Assembly (NCBI GenBank): GCA_005882115.1
Contig: VBEG01000024.1
Span: 1-64,000 of the forward strand
DNA length: 64,000 bases
Origin: Chloroflexota bacterium
Lineage (GTDB): Bacteria; Chloroflexota; Dormibacteria; Dormibacterales; Dormibacteraceae
Direction of reading: 5' to 3'
The notes beneath the pieces are model-generated. The model was not told the origin of the DNA. It searched no databases and saw nothing but the letters and a program-made list of their open reading frames with translations. The translations under genes were made by a program, and so were the position numbers. This document shows, piece by piece, positions 33,913 to 43,619 of the stretch (position 1 is its first letter; every line of letters begins with the position of its first letter).

Positions 33913-35073
33913 CTATGCACCGAGGAGGCGTGCGATGAGCATCCGCTGGACCTCTGATGTCCCTTCCCCGATCTCGTTCACCTTGACATCGCGCCAGTAC
34001 CGCGCCACGGGGTAGTCCTCCATGAATCCATACCCGCCATGGATCTGGACCGCGTTGTCCGCCGCCCTCTTCGACGCCTCCGACGCGTACAGCTTCGACA
34101 TCGCGGCGAGCATCCTCACGTCGTCCGTCGTCTCCGCGCCCTCGCGCCCGTAGGCGACCGCCGCCCGATAGACGATCGTCCGCGCCACCTCGGTCTCCAT
34201 CGCCATGTCCGCGAGCTTGAACTGGATCGCCTGGTGCTTCGAGATCGGTTCGCCGAAGGCACGACGCTCCTTTGCGTAGGCGAGCGCCGCGTCGAGACAC
34301 GCCTGCGCCAATCCGACCGAAAGCGCCGCGATCGCGATCCGGCCACCCGTCAGGGTGTGCAGGAACTGTCTGTACCCGCCACCACGCTCTCCCAAAAGAT
34401 TCTCGGCGGGCACCTCGCAGTCCTCGAAGCTGAGCGGATGCGTGTCCGACGAATGCCACCCGAGCTTGCGGTACGACTCAAGCACGTGATAACCCGGCGT
34501 GCCGGTCGGCACAATGAGCGCGGAGATTTCGGGCCCGTCGCCATTGCGACCCGTGACGGCGGTGATCGTCACGCCCGCCGAGATGTCAGTCCCGCAGTTC
34601 GTGATGAACTGCTTGGCGCCGTTGATGACCCACTTGCCGTCGCGCGCCTCGGCTCGCGTCTTCGTGGCGCCGGCGTCGGATCCAGCCTCGGGCTCGGTCA
34701 GCCCGAAGGACCAGAGCTTGCGACCGCTGAGCAGGTCGGGCAGCCATCGCTCCTTCTGCTCCTTGGTGCCGAAGTCGTAGATCGGAGCGGAGCCGAGGCA
34801 CACGGCCGCCTCGAGCGTGATCCCGACTCCGGCGTCGGCGCGCGAGATCTCCTCGATCGCGATGCACAACGAGAGGAAATCCGCGCCCGCACCGCCCGCC
34901 TCTTCGGCGAACGGCAGCCCGAACAGGCCGAGCTCTCCCATCTGGCGGACGATGTCGTAACCGAACTTGTGGTTCCGGTCGAGATCCTCGGCCGCCGGCG
35001 CGATGACCTCCCGCGCGAAGTCGCGGCACGTCTCCCGGATCGCCTGCTGCTCGGACGTCAGTTCAAAATCCAT
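33913..35073 (-). CDS. acyl-CoA dehydrogenase
   Basis: A 386-residue dehydrogenase with GLTEPEAGSDAGATKTRA, FITNCGTDISAG and the C-terminal IGEGTSEVQR, where Glu370 lies in the catalytic-base position. The HSSDTHPLSFEDCEVP block is shared with branched-chain and bacterial isovaleryl-type enzymes. It is transcribed alone, divergent from the hydrolase downstream of it. Confidence 0.9.
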   Translation of the reverse strand: MDFELTSEQQAIRETCRDFAREVIAPAAEDLDRNHKFGYDIVRQMGELGLFGLPFAEEAGGAGADFLSLCIAIEEISRADAGVGITLEAAVCLGSAPIYDFGTKEQKERWLPDLLSGRKLWSFGLTEPEAGSDAGATKTRAEARDGKWVINGAKQFITNCGTDISAGVTITAVTGRNGDGPEISALIVPTGTPGYHVLESYRKLGWHSSDTHPLSFEDCEVPAENLLGERGGGYRQFLHTLTGGRIAIAALSVGLAQACLDAALAYAKERRAFGEPISKHQAIQFKLADMAMETEVARTIVYRAAVAYGREGAETTDDVRMLAAMSKLYASEASKRAADNAVQIHGGYGFMEDYPVARYWRDVKVNEIGEGTSEVQRMLIARLLGA

Positions 35074-35093
35074 TCCATCAATCCTTACATGGG

Positions 35094-35960
35094 ATGACTG
35101 ACGACCTCTACTCGGAAGGGATGCGGATCGCCGCGACCCTGCACGATCTGGATGGACCCAACGTCAACCCGCTCTGCCACACGCGGGTGTACACGCACGG
35201 CAGGCGCGTGGAGCGTTCGCTCCTCCTCCTCCACGGCTTCACCAACTGCCCCCAGCAGTTCAATGCGCTCGGCCGCCAGTTCCACGAACGTGGCTGGAAC
35301 GTGCTCATCCCGCGCTATCCGCGACACGGCTACACCGACCGTTTGAACACCTCGATCGCCGAGCTGCGCGCCGAGCACCTGATCGCTCTCGCCAACCGGT
35401 CGGCAGCAGCCGGCGCCGGACTCGGCGAGCACCTGACGATCGCGGGCCTCTCGTTGGGCGGCATCCTGGCCGGGATCCTTGCGCAGACGCGCGAGGGAAT
35501 CGACCGCGCGGTCCTGATCGCGCCGATGCTTGGCCTGAAGCCAATCCCGGGGCCGGTCCTAGGCGCGTTGACCAAGGCCGCGACGCTGTTGCCGAACTTC
35601 TACGTGTGGTGGAACAACGACCTGAAAGACCGGCTCGGCCCGCCGTACGGCTACCCGCGATTTGCCACCCACGCCTACGCGGCGCTCTTCGACTGCGGAC
35701 TCATGCTGATGAAGTCCGCCCGCCGCTCGGCGCCCAAGGCGCGGTCGATTGCCGTGATCACGAACGCCGCCGAGCCGCGCCTCGACAACCGATTCACTTA
35801 CCAACTCGCCGACTTCTGGCGCGCGCACGGAGCCGCGGTGGAGTCGTTCGAGTTCGCAGCGGCGGATGGCCTGACCCACGACCTCATCGACCCCGGCAAC
35901 GCCGCCCAGAAGACGGCTTACGTCTACCCCATCGTGACGCGGCTCATCGAGGGCGTTTAG
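35094..35960 (+). CDS. alpha/beta hydrolase
   Basis: A 288-residue hydrolase. The oxyanion strand LLLLHGFTNCPQQF, nucleophile elbow GLSLGG and C-terminal His in LTHDLIDP are present, similar to carboxylesterases and lysophospholipase-like lipases. No signal peptide. Its stop overlaps the stop of the convergent GNAT gene (TTAG). Confidence 0.8.
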   Translation: MTDDLYSEGMRIAATLHDLDGPNVNPLCHTRVYTHGRRVERSLLLLHGFTNCPQQFNALGRQFHERGWNVLIPRYPRHGYTDRLNTSIAELRAEHLIALANRSAAAGAGLGEHLTIAGLSLGGILAGILAQTREGIDRAVLIAPMLGLKPIPGPVLGALTKAATLLPNFYVWWNNDLKDRLGPPYGYPRFATHAYAALFDCGLMLMKSARRSAPKARSIAVITNAAEPRLDNRFTYQLADFWRAHGAAVESFEFAAADGLTHDLIDPGNAAQKTAYVYPIVTRLIEGV

Positions 35961-36409
35961 AGGGTCCGGGACATCTCGTGCTCGAGCTCGCCTGGGCGCA
36001 CCTCCTGGCTCGCGCCCGTGCCCACAAATCCGTGGCGCGCGTAAAGGTGCTCGGCGGCGGCGTTCACGTCGGTGACCCACAGGAACATACGGCCGTAGCC
36101 CATCCCCTTCGCCCACTCCAGGACCGCCTTGACGAGCAATTCCCCAACACCCAAGCGTCGATAGCGTGGATCGACCCACATCGCGGTCATCGCCGCCGCC
36201 CCGTTCACCTCGCCGTCGCCGCCGCTCGCCGTCCCTGCGACGACACCGTCGACCTCGGCGATGAACGGGACGCGATCGACGACCCGCCTGCGCCACGTCG
36301 CGTCGTCGAACTCGACCTCCCGCTCATAGGTCGAGCCGAACGCGTAGGGAGCTTCCTTCAGCGCGTCCAGGCGCACGCGTCGATAGAGCTGCCAATCCTC
36401 CCGCCCCAG
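35957..36409 (-). CDS. GNAT acetyltransferase (start uncertain)
   Basis: The acetyl-CoA motif is [19 protein letters not shown], with a further block [17 protein letters not shown]. The first canonical start, GTG 36376, would cut into conserved sequence. In frame upstream the protein continues as [20 protein letters not shown], a typical GNAT N-terminus, but no ATG, GTG or TTG is found before it meets the previous gene. CTG 36409 is the nearest near-cognate start and is used here. Substrate unknown. Confidence 0.75.
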   Translation of the reverse strand: MGREDWQLYRRVRLDALKEAPYAFGSTYEREVEFDDATWRRRVVDRVPFIAEVDGVVAGTASGGDGEVNGAAAMTAMWVDPRYRRLGVGELLVKAVLEWAKGMGYGRMFLWVTDVNAAAEHLYARHGFVGTGASQEVRPGELEHEMSRTL

Positions 36410-36419
36410 ACGACGGACG

Positions 36420-36851
36420 CTAGTTGCCGAGTACGAACACCTTGAGCGCCCAGCTCATGAGCAGCGCGCTGACCGCGCCGACGCCGACGAGCTTCCACTG
36501 CAGCGCGCTCAGCCGCGGAGTCCAGGTCCGGCCGGTCACGATCCCTCCCGCGAGCCCGCCTACGGCAACGATCGTCCCGGCGAACAGGGCCGGACCGAGC
36601 GGATAGAGCCGCACCGCGTCGGAGATATCGCCTTCCCACATGTAGGCGAAGGCGCGCGTGCCGCCGCAGAACGGGCACGGGTGCCCGGTGAAGTAATAGA
36701 AGGGGCACAGAGGCGCGCTGATGTGGGAGGCCTGCAGGATCCAGTAGACGCGCGTGTAGACGAGCCACACGACGAGCGGGAGCAGGATGCCCAGGTCACG
36801 CCAACGCTCGGTCGCGTGCGCACGCGTCAGAGCCAGGGGGAGCGCGCTCAT
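36420..36851 (-). CDS. DUF2752 membrane protein
   Basis: A 143-residue protein with the DUF2752 signature [20 protein letters not shown], where the Cys pattern and GGTRA are diagnostic, flanked by three membrane helices. The ATG overlaps the sucD stop as ATGA, making it the third gene of the succinyl-CoA synthetase operon. Function unknown. Confidence 0.8.
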   Translation of the reverse strand: MSALPLALTRAHATERWRDLGILLPLVVWLVYTRVYWILQASHISAPLCPFYYFTGHPCPFCGGTRAFAYMWEGDISDAVRLYPLGPALFAGTIVAVGGLAGGIVTGRTWTPRLSALQWKLVGVGAVSALLMSWALKVFVLGN

Positions 36852-37708
36852 CTCAGCAGGCCGACGATCTCATCGGTCGTCTCCGCGACGGCGACGCCCG
36901 CCTGGCGGAAGGCCTCTTCCTTGCTCTTTGCGGTCCCACGGTTGCCGGAAATGATGGCGCCTGCGTGGCCCATTCGCTTGCCTTCGGGCGCGGTACGGCC
37001 GGAGATGAAGGCAACTGTCTTCAGCCGGCTGCCGCGGCCCAGGAGCTCGGCCGCGTGCTCTTCGTCGCTGCCCCCGATCTCACCGATGACGACCAGGTGA
37101 GTTGTCGCCCGATCCCGCTCGAAGAGCTCGATCACATCTCTAAAGGTCAGCCCGAGCACTGGATCACCGCCGATGCCGACGATCGTCGACTGTCCAAGGC
37201 CCGAGGCGGAAAGCGCCGATCCCACCTCATAGGTCAGGGTTCCGCTCCGGGACACGAGCCCGACCGGCCCCGACATCGTGATTCGCTGCGGGATGATCCC
37301 GATCTTGGCCACGCCAGGGGTGATCAAACCAGGGCAGTTGGCACCAAGCAATCGCGCCGAGGGATAACCGCGCAGGAAGTCCTTGACCCGGATCATGTCC
37401 TGGATCGGGATGCCCTCGGTGATGCACACGATGAGACTGATCCCGGCCGCGGCAGCCTCCATGATGGCGTCGGGCGCGAAGGGAGGCGGTACGAAGATGC
37501 CGGAGGCGTTCGCGCCGGTTGCCATGACAGCGTCGGCCACCGTGTTGAAGACCGGCACGCCGAGGTGGGTGGTCCCGCCCTTGCCCGGGCTCGTGCCGGC
37601 GACCACGTTCGTGCCGAGCGCCTGCATCTGCTCGGTGTGAAAGGAACCTTCGCGGCCGGTGATGCCCTGCACCATCACGCGGGCGGAGGCATCAAGAAGG
37701 ATGCTCAA
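36848..37708 (-). CDS. sucD: succinyl-CoA synthetase alpha subunit
   Basis: A 286-residue subunit. CoA-binding Rossmann part [30 protein letters not shown], and the phosphorylated His248 in [11 protein letters not shown]. With the beta subunit it makes ATP or GTP from succinyl-CoA. The start overlaps the sucC stop by 17 bases. It is the end of the propionyl-CoA route encoded in this operon. Confidence 0.95.
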   Translation of the reverse strand: MSILLDASARVMVQGITGREGSFHTEQMQALGTNVVAGTSPGKGGTTHLGVPVFNTVADAVMATGANASGIFVPPPFAPDAIMEAAAAGISLIVCITEGIPIQDMIRVKDFLRGYPSARLLGANCPGLITPGVAKIGIIPQRITMSGPVGLVSRSGTLTYEVGSALSASGLGQSTIVGIGGDPVLGLTFRDVIELFERDRATTHLVVIGEIGGSDEEHAAELLGRGSRLKTVAFISGRTAPEGKRMGHAGAIISGNRGTAKSKEEAFRQAGVAVAETTDEIVGLLR

Positions 37709-38891
37709 GCGTCACCTCCTCCGCGGGGAGGTCCGGTCGCGCAGCGGCCGGGGTGGGGGTTTCCATCGTCGCAAGCTCGACGATCTTCTGCGCTGCCTCC
37801 CAGGCGTTCGCCCCGGGCTCGATGCCGTTCTGCTTGAGGATCTTGCGGCCTTCCTCCTCGCGGGTCCCACTAAGTCGGACCACCAACGGCAGCTTCATCT
37901 TCAAGTTGTCGCGAGCGTGGACGAGGCCCTTGGCCACCTCGTCCCCGCGCGTGATCCCGCCGAAAACGTTCATCAAGACGCCCTTCACCCGCGGGTTCAT
38001 GAGGATGACCGCGAGCGCGTTTTCGACCACTTCGGCTTTCGCCCCGCCGCCGATGTCGCAGAAGTTCGCCGCCCGTCCGCCCGCGCGCTGCACGAGGTCG
38101 AGGGTGCTCATGCAGAGCCCCGCGCCGTTGCCGATGATCCCGATCTCGCCGTCGAGCGATACATACGTGAGCCCGCGCTTTTTCGCCTCGACCTCGTACG
38201 GGTCGCCCTCGACGACGCCGCCATAGCGCTCTTCCAGATCCTTGTGCCGCCACGCGGCGTTCTCGTCAACTTCGAGCTTTGCGTCGCCCGCGATCACCTC
38301 GCCTTTTTTCGTCACGACCAATGGGTTGATCTCGGCCGTCAGGGCGTCGAGCTCGGGAATGGCGCGATAGAGGTTCTCGATGATCGCGCTGAGCGGCCGC
38401 GCCAGCTCGCCAAGGCCCGCGTCGTAGACCAGCTGTGTCAGCTCGAAGTCCATTGGTCCGCGCCAGGGATTCGGATAGAGACGCGCAATCGACTCGGGCG
38501 ATTCTTCGGCCACCTGCTCGATGTCGATGCCGCCCTTGGCTGACAGCAGCAGGATGTTGGCCCGCGCGTCGCGGTCGACCGTGAATCCGACGTAGATCTC
38601 GCGCTCGATCTCGAGCGCCGCTTCGCAGTAGACGAGCGGGACCTTGAACCCCTTGATGTCCATCCCGATGATCTGCTCGGCGGCTTTCCGCGCCTCATCG
38701 GCCGTCTTCGCCAGCTTGATCCCACCGGCCTTGCCCCGTCCTCCGACCGGAACCTGGGCCTTGACGGCCACCGGACCGAGCTTTTCGAACCCGGCGACAG
38801 CCTCGGCCGGGGTGCGCGCCACCACGCCGGGCGGGATCGGGATGCCAAGCGACGACAGCACCTCCTTGGCCTGATATTCGAGGAGCTTCAA
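37692..38891 (-). CDS. sucC: succinyl-CoA synthetase beta subunit
   Basis: A 399-residue ATP-grasp subunit: MKLLEYQAKEVL opening, KAQVPVGGRGKAGGIKLA, EINPLVVTKKGEV, GNGAGLCMSTLDLV and NVFGGITRGDEVAKG. The start lies 15 bases after the carboxyltransferase gene stop, so it belongs to the same long operon. The C-terminal tail (TPTPAAARPDLPAEE) is longer than usual. Confidence 0.95.
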   Translation of the reverse strand: MKLLEYQAKEVLSSLGIPIPPGVVARTPAEAVAGFEKLGPVAVKAQVPVGGRGKAGGIKLAKTADEARKAAEQIIGMDIKGFKVPLVYCEAALEIEREIYVGFTVDRDARANILLLSAKGGIDIEQVAEESPESIARLYPNPWRGPMDFELTQLVYDAGLGELARPLSAIIENLYRAIPELDALTAEINPLVVTKKGEVIAGDAKLEVDENAAWRHKDLEERYGGVVEGDPYEVEAKKRGLTYVSLDGEIGIIGNGAGLCMSTLDLVQRAGGRAANFCDIGGGAKAEVVENALAVILMNPRVKGVLMNVFGGITRGDEVAKGLVHARDNLKMKLPLVVRLSGTREEEGRKILKQNGIEPGANAWEAAQKIVELATMETPTPAAARPDLPAEEVTLEHPS

Positions 38892-38906
38892 CTCAGAGCG
38901 ATCGTT

Positions 38907-40436
38907 TCACAGCGGGATGTTGCCGTGCCAGCGCGGAGATCGCTTGCGGTCCTTGCGCGCGGCGATGCGCAAAGCGCGGATGAGCTCCGACCGCGTGCGG
39001 CCCGGCTCGATCACGTCGTCGATGTAGCCGCGCTCGGCCGCGATGTAGGGGTTGGCGAATCGCTCCGTGTACTCGCTGACCAGCTCGCGGCGGCGCCCCG
39101 CCGGATCGGCGTCGCTCGTGAGCTCGCGGCGGAACAGGATGTTGACCGCGCCTTCCGGTCCCATCACCGCGATCTCCGCGGTCGGCCATGCGACGTTGAA
39201 GTCGGCGCGGATGTGCTTCGAGCACATGACGCAGTAGGCGCCCCCGTAAGCCTTGCGCGTGATCACGGTGAGCTTGGCCACCGTCGCTTCGCTGAACGCG
39301 TAGAGCAACTTCGCGCCATGACGGATGATGCCCCCGTACTCCTGCGAGGTGCCCGGCAGGAATCCCGGCACGTCGACGAACGTGACGAGCGGGATGTTGA
39401 ACGCGTCGCAGAACCGGACGAAGCGAGCACCCTTGTCCGACGCGTTGATGTCGAGGGCTCCCGCCATCACCTTGGGCTGATTCGCCACCACGCCGACCGG
39501 CTTGCCGTCGAGGTGCGCGAACCCGACCACGATGTTCATCGCGTAGAAGGGCTGCACCTCGAGGAAGTCGCCTCGATCGACAACCATCGTGATCACGTCC
39601 TTGATGTCGTAAGGCTCCTTCGGGTTGTCGGGGATGATCGTCGCCAGGCCGGGGGCGGCGCGGTCGGGGTCGTCGCTCGGCGCGAGCGCCGGAGGCTGGT
39701 CTTCACAGCTCTGCGGGATGTACTTGAAGAGCTTGCGGACCTGGGCGAAGCACTCCTCTTCGCTCTCAGCGAGGAAGCTGCCAACGCCCGACTTGACGTT
39801 GTGGACCTCCGCGCCGCCGAGGGAGTCGAAGGTGACGTTCTCGCCGGTCGTGACCCGGATCACCTCCGGGCCGGTGATGAACATGTAGCCGACGCCGTGG
39901 ACCATGAACGTGAAGTCCGTGATCGCCGGCGAGTAGACCGCACCGCCAGTGCATGGACCGAGGATGAGGCTGAGCTGAGGAATGACCCCGCTCGCCTCGA
40001 CGTTGCGCCAGAAGATCTCCGCGTAGCCCGCGAGCGAGACGACGCCTTCCTGGATCCGCGCACCGCCCGAATCGTTGATGCCGATGATCGGGATCCGGTT
40101 CGTGAGCGCGAGGTCCATGACCTTGATCACCTTCTCGGCAAATACCTCGCCGAGCGAGCCGCCGAACACGCTCGCGTCGTGGCTGAAGAGCATCACGTCG
40201 CGCCCGTCGATCTTCGCGAGCCCGGTGACCACGCCGTCGCCAGGCACGCCGCCCGAATGCCTCGCGAACAGGTCGATCTCCTCGAAGGAGTTGCGATCGA
40301 CCAGGCGCGAGATCCGCTCCCGCGCGGTGAGCTTGCCCTTGGCGTGCTGGCGGTTGAAGGCCTCGGCGTCGCCGTGGCCTGCTTCGTACTTGCGCTGACG
40401 AAGCTCATTGAGTGGGTCGACCTTCCGCGTCGTCAC
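38907..40436 (-). CDS. pccB: acyl-CoA carboxyltransferase (propionyl/methylmalonyl-CoA carboxylase beta)
   Basis: A 509-residue carboxyltransferase from GTG 40436, overlapping the VOC gene stop as GTGA. It has the two crotonase-like halves: GVVTGLAKIDGRDVMLFSHDASVFGGSLGE, INDSGGARIQEGV and, in the second half, DVPGFLPGTSQEYGGIIRHGAKLLYA and KAYGGAYCVM. This matches propionyl-CoA carboxylase beta or methylmalonyl-CoA decarboxylase alpha. No biotin carboxylase or BCCP gene is in the window; a 43-codon extension upstream is a shadow of the VOC gene. Confidence 0.92.
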   Translation of the reverse strand: MTTRKVDPLNELRQRKYEAGHGDAEAFNRQHAKGKLTARERISRLVDRNSFEEIDLFARHSGGVPGDGVVTGLAKIDGRDVMLFSHDASVFGGSLGEVFAEKVIKVMDLALTNRIPIIGINDSGGARIQEGVVSLAGYAEIFWRNVEASGVIPQLSLILGPCTGGAVYSPAITDFTFMVHGVGYMFITGPEVIRVTTGENVTFDSLGGAEVHNVKSGVGSFLAESEEECFAQVRKLFKYIPQSCEDQPPALAPSDDPDRAAPGLATIIPDNPKEPYDIKDVITMVVDRGDFLEVQPFYAMNIVVGFAHLDGKPVGVVANQPKVMAGALDINASDKGARFVRFCDAFNIPLVTFVDVPGFLPGTSQEYGGIIRHGAKLLYAFSEATVAKLTVITRKAYGGAYCVMCSKHIRADFNVAWPTAEIAVMGPEGAVNILFRRELTSDADPAGRRRELVSEYTERFANPYIAAERGYIDDVIEPGRTRSELIRALRIAARKDRKRSPRWHGNIPL

Positions 40437-40852
40437 TTCTGCATGAACATCCAGCGGTGGCCCTCGAGATCTTCGGCGCGGTAGCGCTTGCCCTCGCCGC
40501 CCTCCTCGAGCGGCGAGAGAATCGTCGCCCCAGCATTCTGGGCGCGCTCGAAATGCTCCGCCACGTCTTCGACATACACCAGCACCCCGTCGACGATGTA
40601 CGGGACCTCCGACCATCGCGAGGCGGCCTCGCACTCATCGCGATGTCGCTTCGGCCCGTGGTAATGCGGAGAGGGCGTCGCGAGCATGATCAGCCCGGAG
40701 CCGGCCTCCATCTCCCCATGGCTCAGGCGTCCATCGTCCCCGACCATGCGCGCCCGCTCGCGAAAGCCGAAAGCACGCGCAAGCCAATCCATGGCCGCCG
40801 GGCCGTTTTCATACGCGAGCATCGGGATCACGGCTGGATACGGATTGCTCAT
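40433..40852 (-). CDS. VOC/glyoxalase-like protein
   Basis: A 139-residue vicinal-oxygen-chelate domain from ATG 40852: PYPAVIPMLAYENGPAAMDWLARAFGF opening, SHGEMEAGSGLIML, and a C-terminal GHRWMFMQK ending typical of PhnB/YdcJ-like VOC proteins. Not the methylmalonyl-CoA epimerase, which lies upstream. Its ATG overlaps the stop of the displaced mutase C-terminus as ATGA. Confidence 0.8.
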   Translation of the reverse strand: MSNPYPAVIPMLAYENGPAAMDWLARAFGFRERARMVGDDGRLSHGEMEAGSGLIMLATPSPHYHGPKRHRDECEAASRWSEVPYIVDGVLVYVEDVAEHFERAQNAGATILSPLEEGGEGKRYRAEDLEGHRWMFMQK

Positions 40853-41068
40853 GCAGCCTCCCCTGGGTGGTATTCGCCGAAGACGCCGCGCAGAACGGCG
40901 CAGCATTCGCCGATCGTCACGTAATCGGCCAGCGCGGCCTTCAGCGGTGGCATCAGGTTGTCGGTCCCTCGGGCGGCGCGTTCCAGCTCCTCCAGATGGC
41001 GATCGACGGCCGCCTTGGAGCGGCCCGCACGCAGCTTCTTCAGCGCGCGCGCCTGCGCGAACCCACCA
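40849..41068 (-). pseudogene. displaced C-terminal fragment of methylmalonyl-CoA mutase
   Basis: In a different frame from the main mutase gene, the sequence encodes [20 protein letters not shown] and later RGTDNLMPPLKAALADY and GVFGEYHPGEAA. This is the expected mutase large-subunit C-terminus. It has no start of its own and ends in TGA overlapping the next ATG. The main frame stops at 41040, so the gene is split by a frameshift. About 25 residues expected between the parts are missing. Confidence 0.75.
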
Positions 41069-42383
41069 CGACCCTCTCCCCCGCCTCGATGCGACGCTGC
41101 AGCCGGTAGGCGCTGTCCGCGATGCGCCGCTGCGTCCCGCCCGCCTCGATGCAGGCGACAGCACCGCCCAGCTCGTCGATCTCGGCCATGATGGCGAGCG
41201 CCTCTTCCTCGACGCGGTCGGTGAGGTTCTCGACGTAGTAGGAACCGCCCAGGGGGTCGGCGACAAGAGGCACCGCCGTCTCGTAGCCGATGACCTGCTG
41301 CGTCCGCAGCGCGATCTCAGCTGCCGCCTCCGAAGGCAGGCCGAGCGCCTCGTCATAAGCGTTGGTGTGTAGCGATTGCGTGCCCCCGAGAACAGCGCTC
41401 ATGGCTTCGAGCGTCGTGCGGACGATGTTGTTCAGGGGCTGCTGCGCGGTCAGCGTGACGCCACCGGTCTGGGTGTGAAAGCGCAGGGCTTGGGAGCGAG
41501 GGTCGGCGGCATGGAAGCGGTCGCGCATGATCCGGGCCCACATCCTCCGCGCGGCTCGAAACTTGGCGACCTCCTCGAAAAAATCCATGTGACACGCGAA
41601 GAAGAAGGAAACTCGCGGTGCGAAGTCGTCCACGGACAGGCCGGCCGCCTGCGCCGCCTCGACGTAGGCGATCGCATGGCTGAGGGTCAGTGCCACCTCT
41701 TCGGCCGCGGTGGAGCCGGCCTCGCGCATGTGATAGCCGGAGATGGAGATTGTGTTCCAGTTCGGCAAGTTTTCCGCGCAGTACGCGAAGAGGTCGGTGA
41801 TCAGCCTCATCGACGGCTTAGGCGGAAAGATGTACGTCCCGCGTGCGGCGTACTCCTTGAGGATGTCGTTCTGGACCGTGCCGGTGATCTTGTCCGGAGG
41901 GCATCCCTGCTTCTCCGCGACGAGCTGATATAGAAGGAGGAGCATCGCCGCGGTGGCGTTGATCGTCATCGAAGTCGAGACGCGCTCGAGCGGGATGTCG
42001 CGCAGCAGGATCTCCATGTCCACGAGGGAGTCGATCGCGACGCCGACCTTGCCGACCTCGCCATTTGCCATCGGATCATCGGAGTCGTAGCCGATCTGCG
42101 TCGGCAGGTCGAAGGCGACGGAGAGTCCGGTCTGGCCCTGCTTGAGCAGGAAGCGATACCGCTGGTTGGATTCCGCGGCCGTGCCGAACCCCGCGTACTG
42201 GCGCATCGTCCAGAGCCGGCCGCGGTACATGTCCTTGTGGATGCCGCGCGTGAAGGGGAACGCACCGGGCAACGGCTCGTCCTGAGGAGCGGCGGGAGCG
42301 CCCTCCGCGCGCCCGGCGCGCCGGTCTTCCACCGAGTAGACGGGTTTTAGGGGCAGGCCACTGTCGTTCTGCACGTCAGTCAT
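41040..42383 (-). CDS. methylmalonyl-CoA mutase large subunit, C-terminally frameshifted
   Basis: A 447-residue frame that matches the mutase barrel from [21 protein letters not shown] to [12 protein letters not shown], then reads SRRRAR and stops. Substrate residues are Tyr63 (RQYAGFG) and Arg181 (AARGTYIF), 118 apart, as Tyr89 and Arg207 in methylmalonyl-CoA mutase. It would convert (R)-methylmalonyl-CoA to succinyl-CoA with a separate B12 subunit. The ATG overlaps the epimerase stop. The lost segment and frameshift near 41060 would remove the end of the large subunit; whether this is real or an assembly error is open. Confidence 0.8.
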   Translation of the reverse strand: MTDVQNDSGLPLKPVYSVEDRRAGRAEGAPAAPQDEPLPGAFPFTRGIHKDMYRGRLWTMRQYAGFGTAAESNQRYRFLLKQGQTGLSVAFDLPTQIGYDSDDPMANGEVGKVGVAIDSLVDMEILLRDIPLERVSTSMTINATAAMLLLLYQLVAEKQGCPPDKITGTVQNDILKEYAARGTYIFPPKPSMRLITDLFAYCAENLPNWNTISISGYHMREAGSTAAEEVALTLSHAIAYVEAAQAAGLSVDDFAPRVSFFFACHMDFFEEVAKFRAARRMWARIMRDRFHAADPRSQALRFHTQTGGVTLTAQQPLNNIVRTTLEAMSAVLGGTQSLHTNAYDEALGLPSEAAAEIALRTQQVIGYETAVPLVADPLGGSYYVENLTDRVEEEALAIMAEIDELGGAVACIEAGGTQRRIADSAYRLQRRIEAGERVVVGSRRRAR

Positions 42384-42772
42384 GTCTCGACGAACTCCGT
42401 GAGCACTCCGCCCACGCTTTTCGGGTGAACGAAGGCGATGCGCGTGCCGTGAAGGCCGATGCGCGGCTCCTGGTCGATCATCTCGAGACCGTTCGCTCGC
42501 GCTTCAGCAATCGCCTGGTGGATGTCGTTCACGGCGATCGCTATGTGGTGCAGACCTGGACCGCGATTCGCGAGGAACTTGCCGACTGGCGTGTCCTCGC
42601 GCAAAGGCTGCATCAGCTCGACCTCCGCTTCGCCGGCGCGGAGAAATGCCGCGGTGAGGCCATCCTTTTCGTTGGAGGCGCGATGCGTCAGCTCGGCCCC
42701 GAAATTGTTTGTGTAGAGCTCGATCGCTGCCTCGAGGTCCTCGACCGCGACGCCGACGTGATGGATCTTCAC
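42380..42772 (-). CDS. mce: methylmalonyl-CoA epimerase
   Basis: A 130-residue VOC protein from GTG 42772: [19 protein letters not shown] opening (metal His), [32 protein letters not shown] with the second His, and the C-terminal [12 protein letters not shown] with the Glu ligand. These are the hallmarks of methylmalonyl-CoA epimerase. Position next to the mutase confirms it. Converts (S)- to (R)-methylmalonyl-CoA. Confidence 0.93.
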   Translation of the reverse strand: MKIHHVGVAVEDLEAAIELYTNNFGAELTHRASNEKDGLTAAFLRAGEAEVELMQPLREDTPVGKFLANRGPGLHHIAIAVNDIHQAIAEARANGLEMIDQEPRIGLHGTRIAFVHPKSVGGVLTEFVET

Positions 42773-42773
42773 G

Positions 42774-43619
42774 TCAGTACGTGTACCAGCCTTCGCCGGT
42801 CTTGCGCCCCAGCTTGCCGGCCGTGACCTTTGCTTCGAGCTGCGGCGAGGGCTTGTAACGGACGTCACCGGTCGACCTGTACATATGCAAGCGAGCGTTG
42901 TAGGTGACGTCGAGCCCGCTGAAATCGCCCAGCCGGAACGGTCCCATCGGCCAGTTGAGCCCCTTCTCGACGGCGATGTCGATGTCCTCGAACGAGGCGA
43001 CGCCGGCGTCGAGCAAGCGATAGGCCTCCTGCGTCGCCGCATGGAGGATGCGATTGACGATGAAGCCATCGATCTCCTTGTTGAGGACGACAGGCGTGCG
43101 CCCGATCTGGCGCGCGAGGGCAACGGCACGCTCCACCGCGTCGTCGCTTGTCTTTGGCCCGCGCACGATCTCGACCAGGTCCATTACGAGCACCGGATAG
43201 AAGAAGTGCATGTTCAGGCAGCGCTCCGGGCGACGGGTCACATCGGCGAGCTTGCTGATCCCGATGGTCGATGAGTTGCTGGCGAGGATCGCATCGGGTG
43301 GTGCCAGCCCGTCCACGGCTTCGAAGATCGCTCGCTTCGCCTCGATGTCCTCGAAGACCGCTTCGATCACGAAATCGGCCTCGAACACCGCCTGGCCGAG
43401 ATCCATGGTGGTGCCGACGCGTTCGAGGGCGAGCTCGGCATTCGCCTGCGACAGCTTCCCTTTCTCGACGCGACGCGCCAGGTGGCCCCGGTTGGATTCG
43501 CGAGCCTTGCCCAGCTGCGCCTCGTCCTTGTCCTGAAGCACCACCTCCACGTCGTGCAGCGCCGCCTGCTGCGCGATCTGCGCGCCCATGCTCCCGGCTC
43601 CGATCACGGCCAGCTTCAT
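42774..43619 (-). CDS. 3-hydroxybutyryl-CoA dehydrogenase
   Basis: A 281-residue NAD-dependent dehydrogenase: VIGAGSMGAQIAQ nucleotide motif, ASNSSTIGISKLA, then HFFYPVLVMDLVEIV with the catalytic His, and a C-terminal FGDF-type segment FRLGDFSGLDVTYN. It oxidises 3-hydroxyacyl-CoA to 3-ketoacyl-CoA in beta-oxidation or butyrate metabolism. The family's usual N-P after HFFN is P-V here, a mild deviation. It is one base before the epimerase gene. Confidence 0.88.
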   Translation of the reverse strand: MKLAVIGAGSMGAQIAQQAALHDVEVVLQDKDEAQLGKARESNRGHLARRVEKGKLSQANAELALERVGTTMDLGQAVFEADFVIEAVFEDIEAKRAIFEAVDGLAPPDAILASNSSTIGISKLADVTRRPERCLNMHFFYPVLVMDLVEIVRGPKTSDDAVERAVALARQIGRTPVVLNKEIDGFIVNRILHAATQEAYRLLDAGVASFEDIDIAVEKGLNWPMGPFRLGDFSGLDVTYNARLHMYRSTGDVRYKPSPQLEAKVTAGKLGRKTGEGWYTY

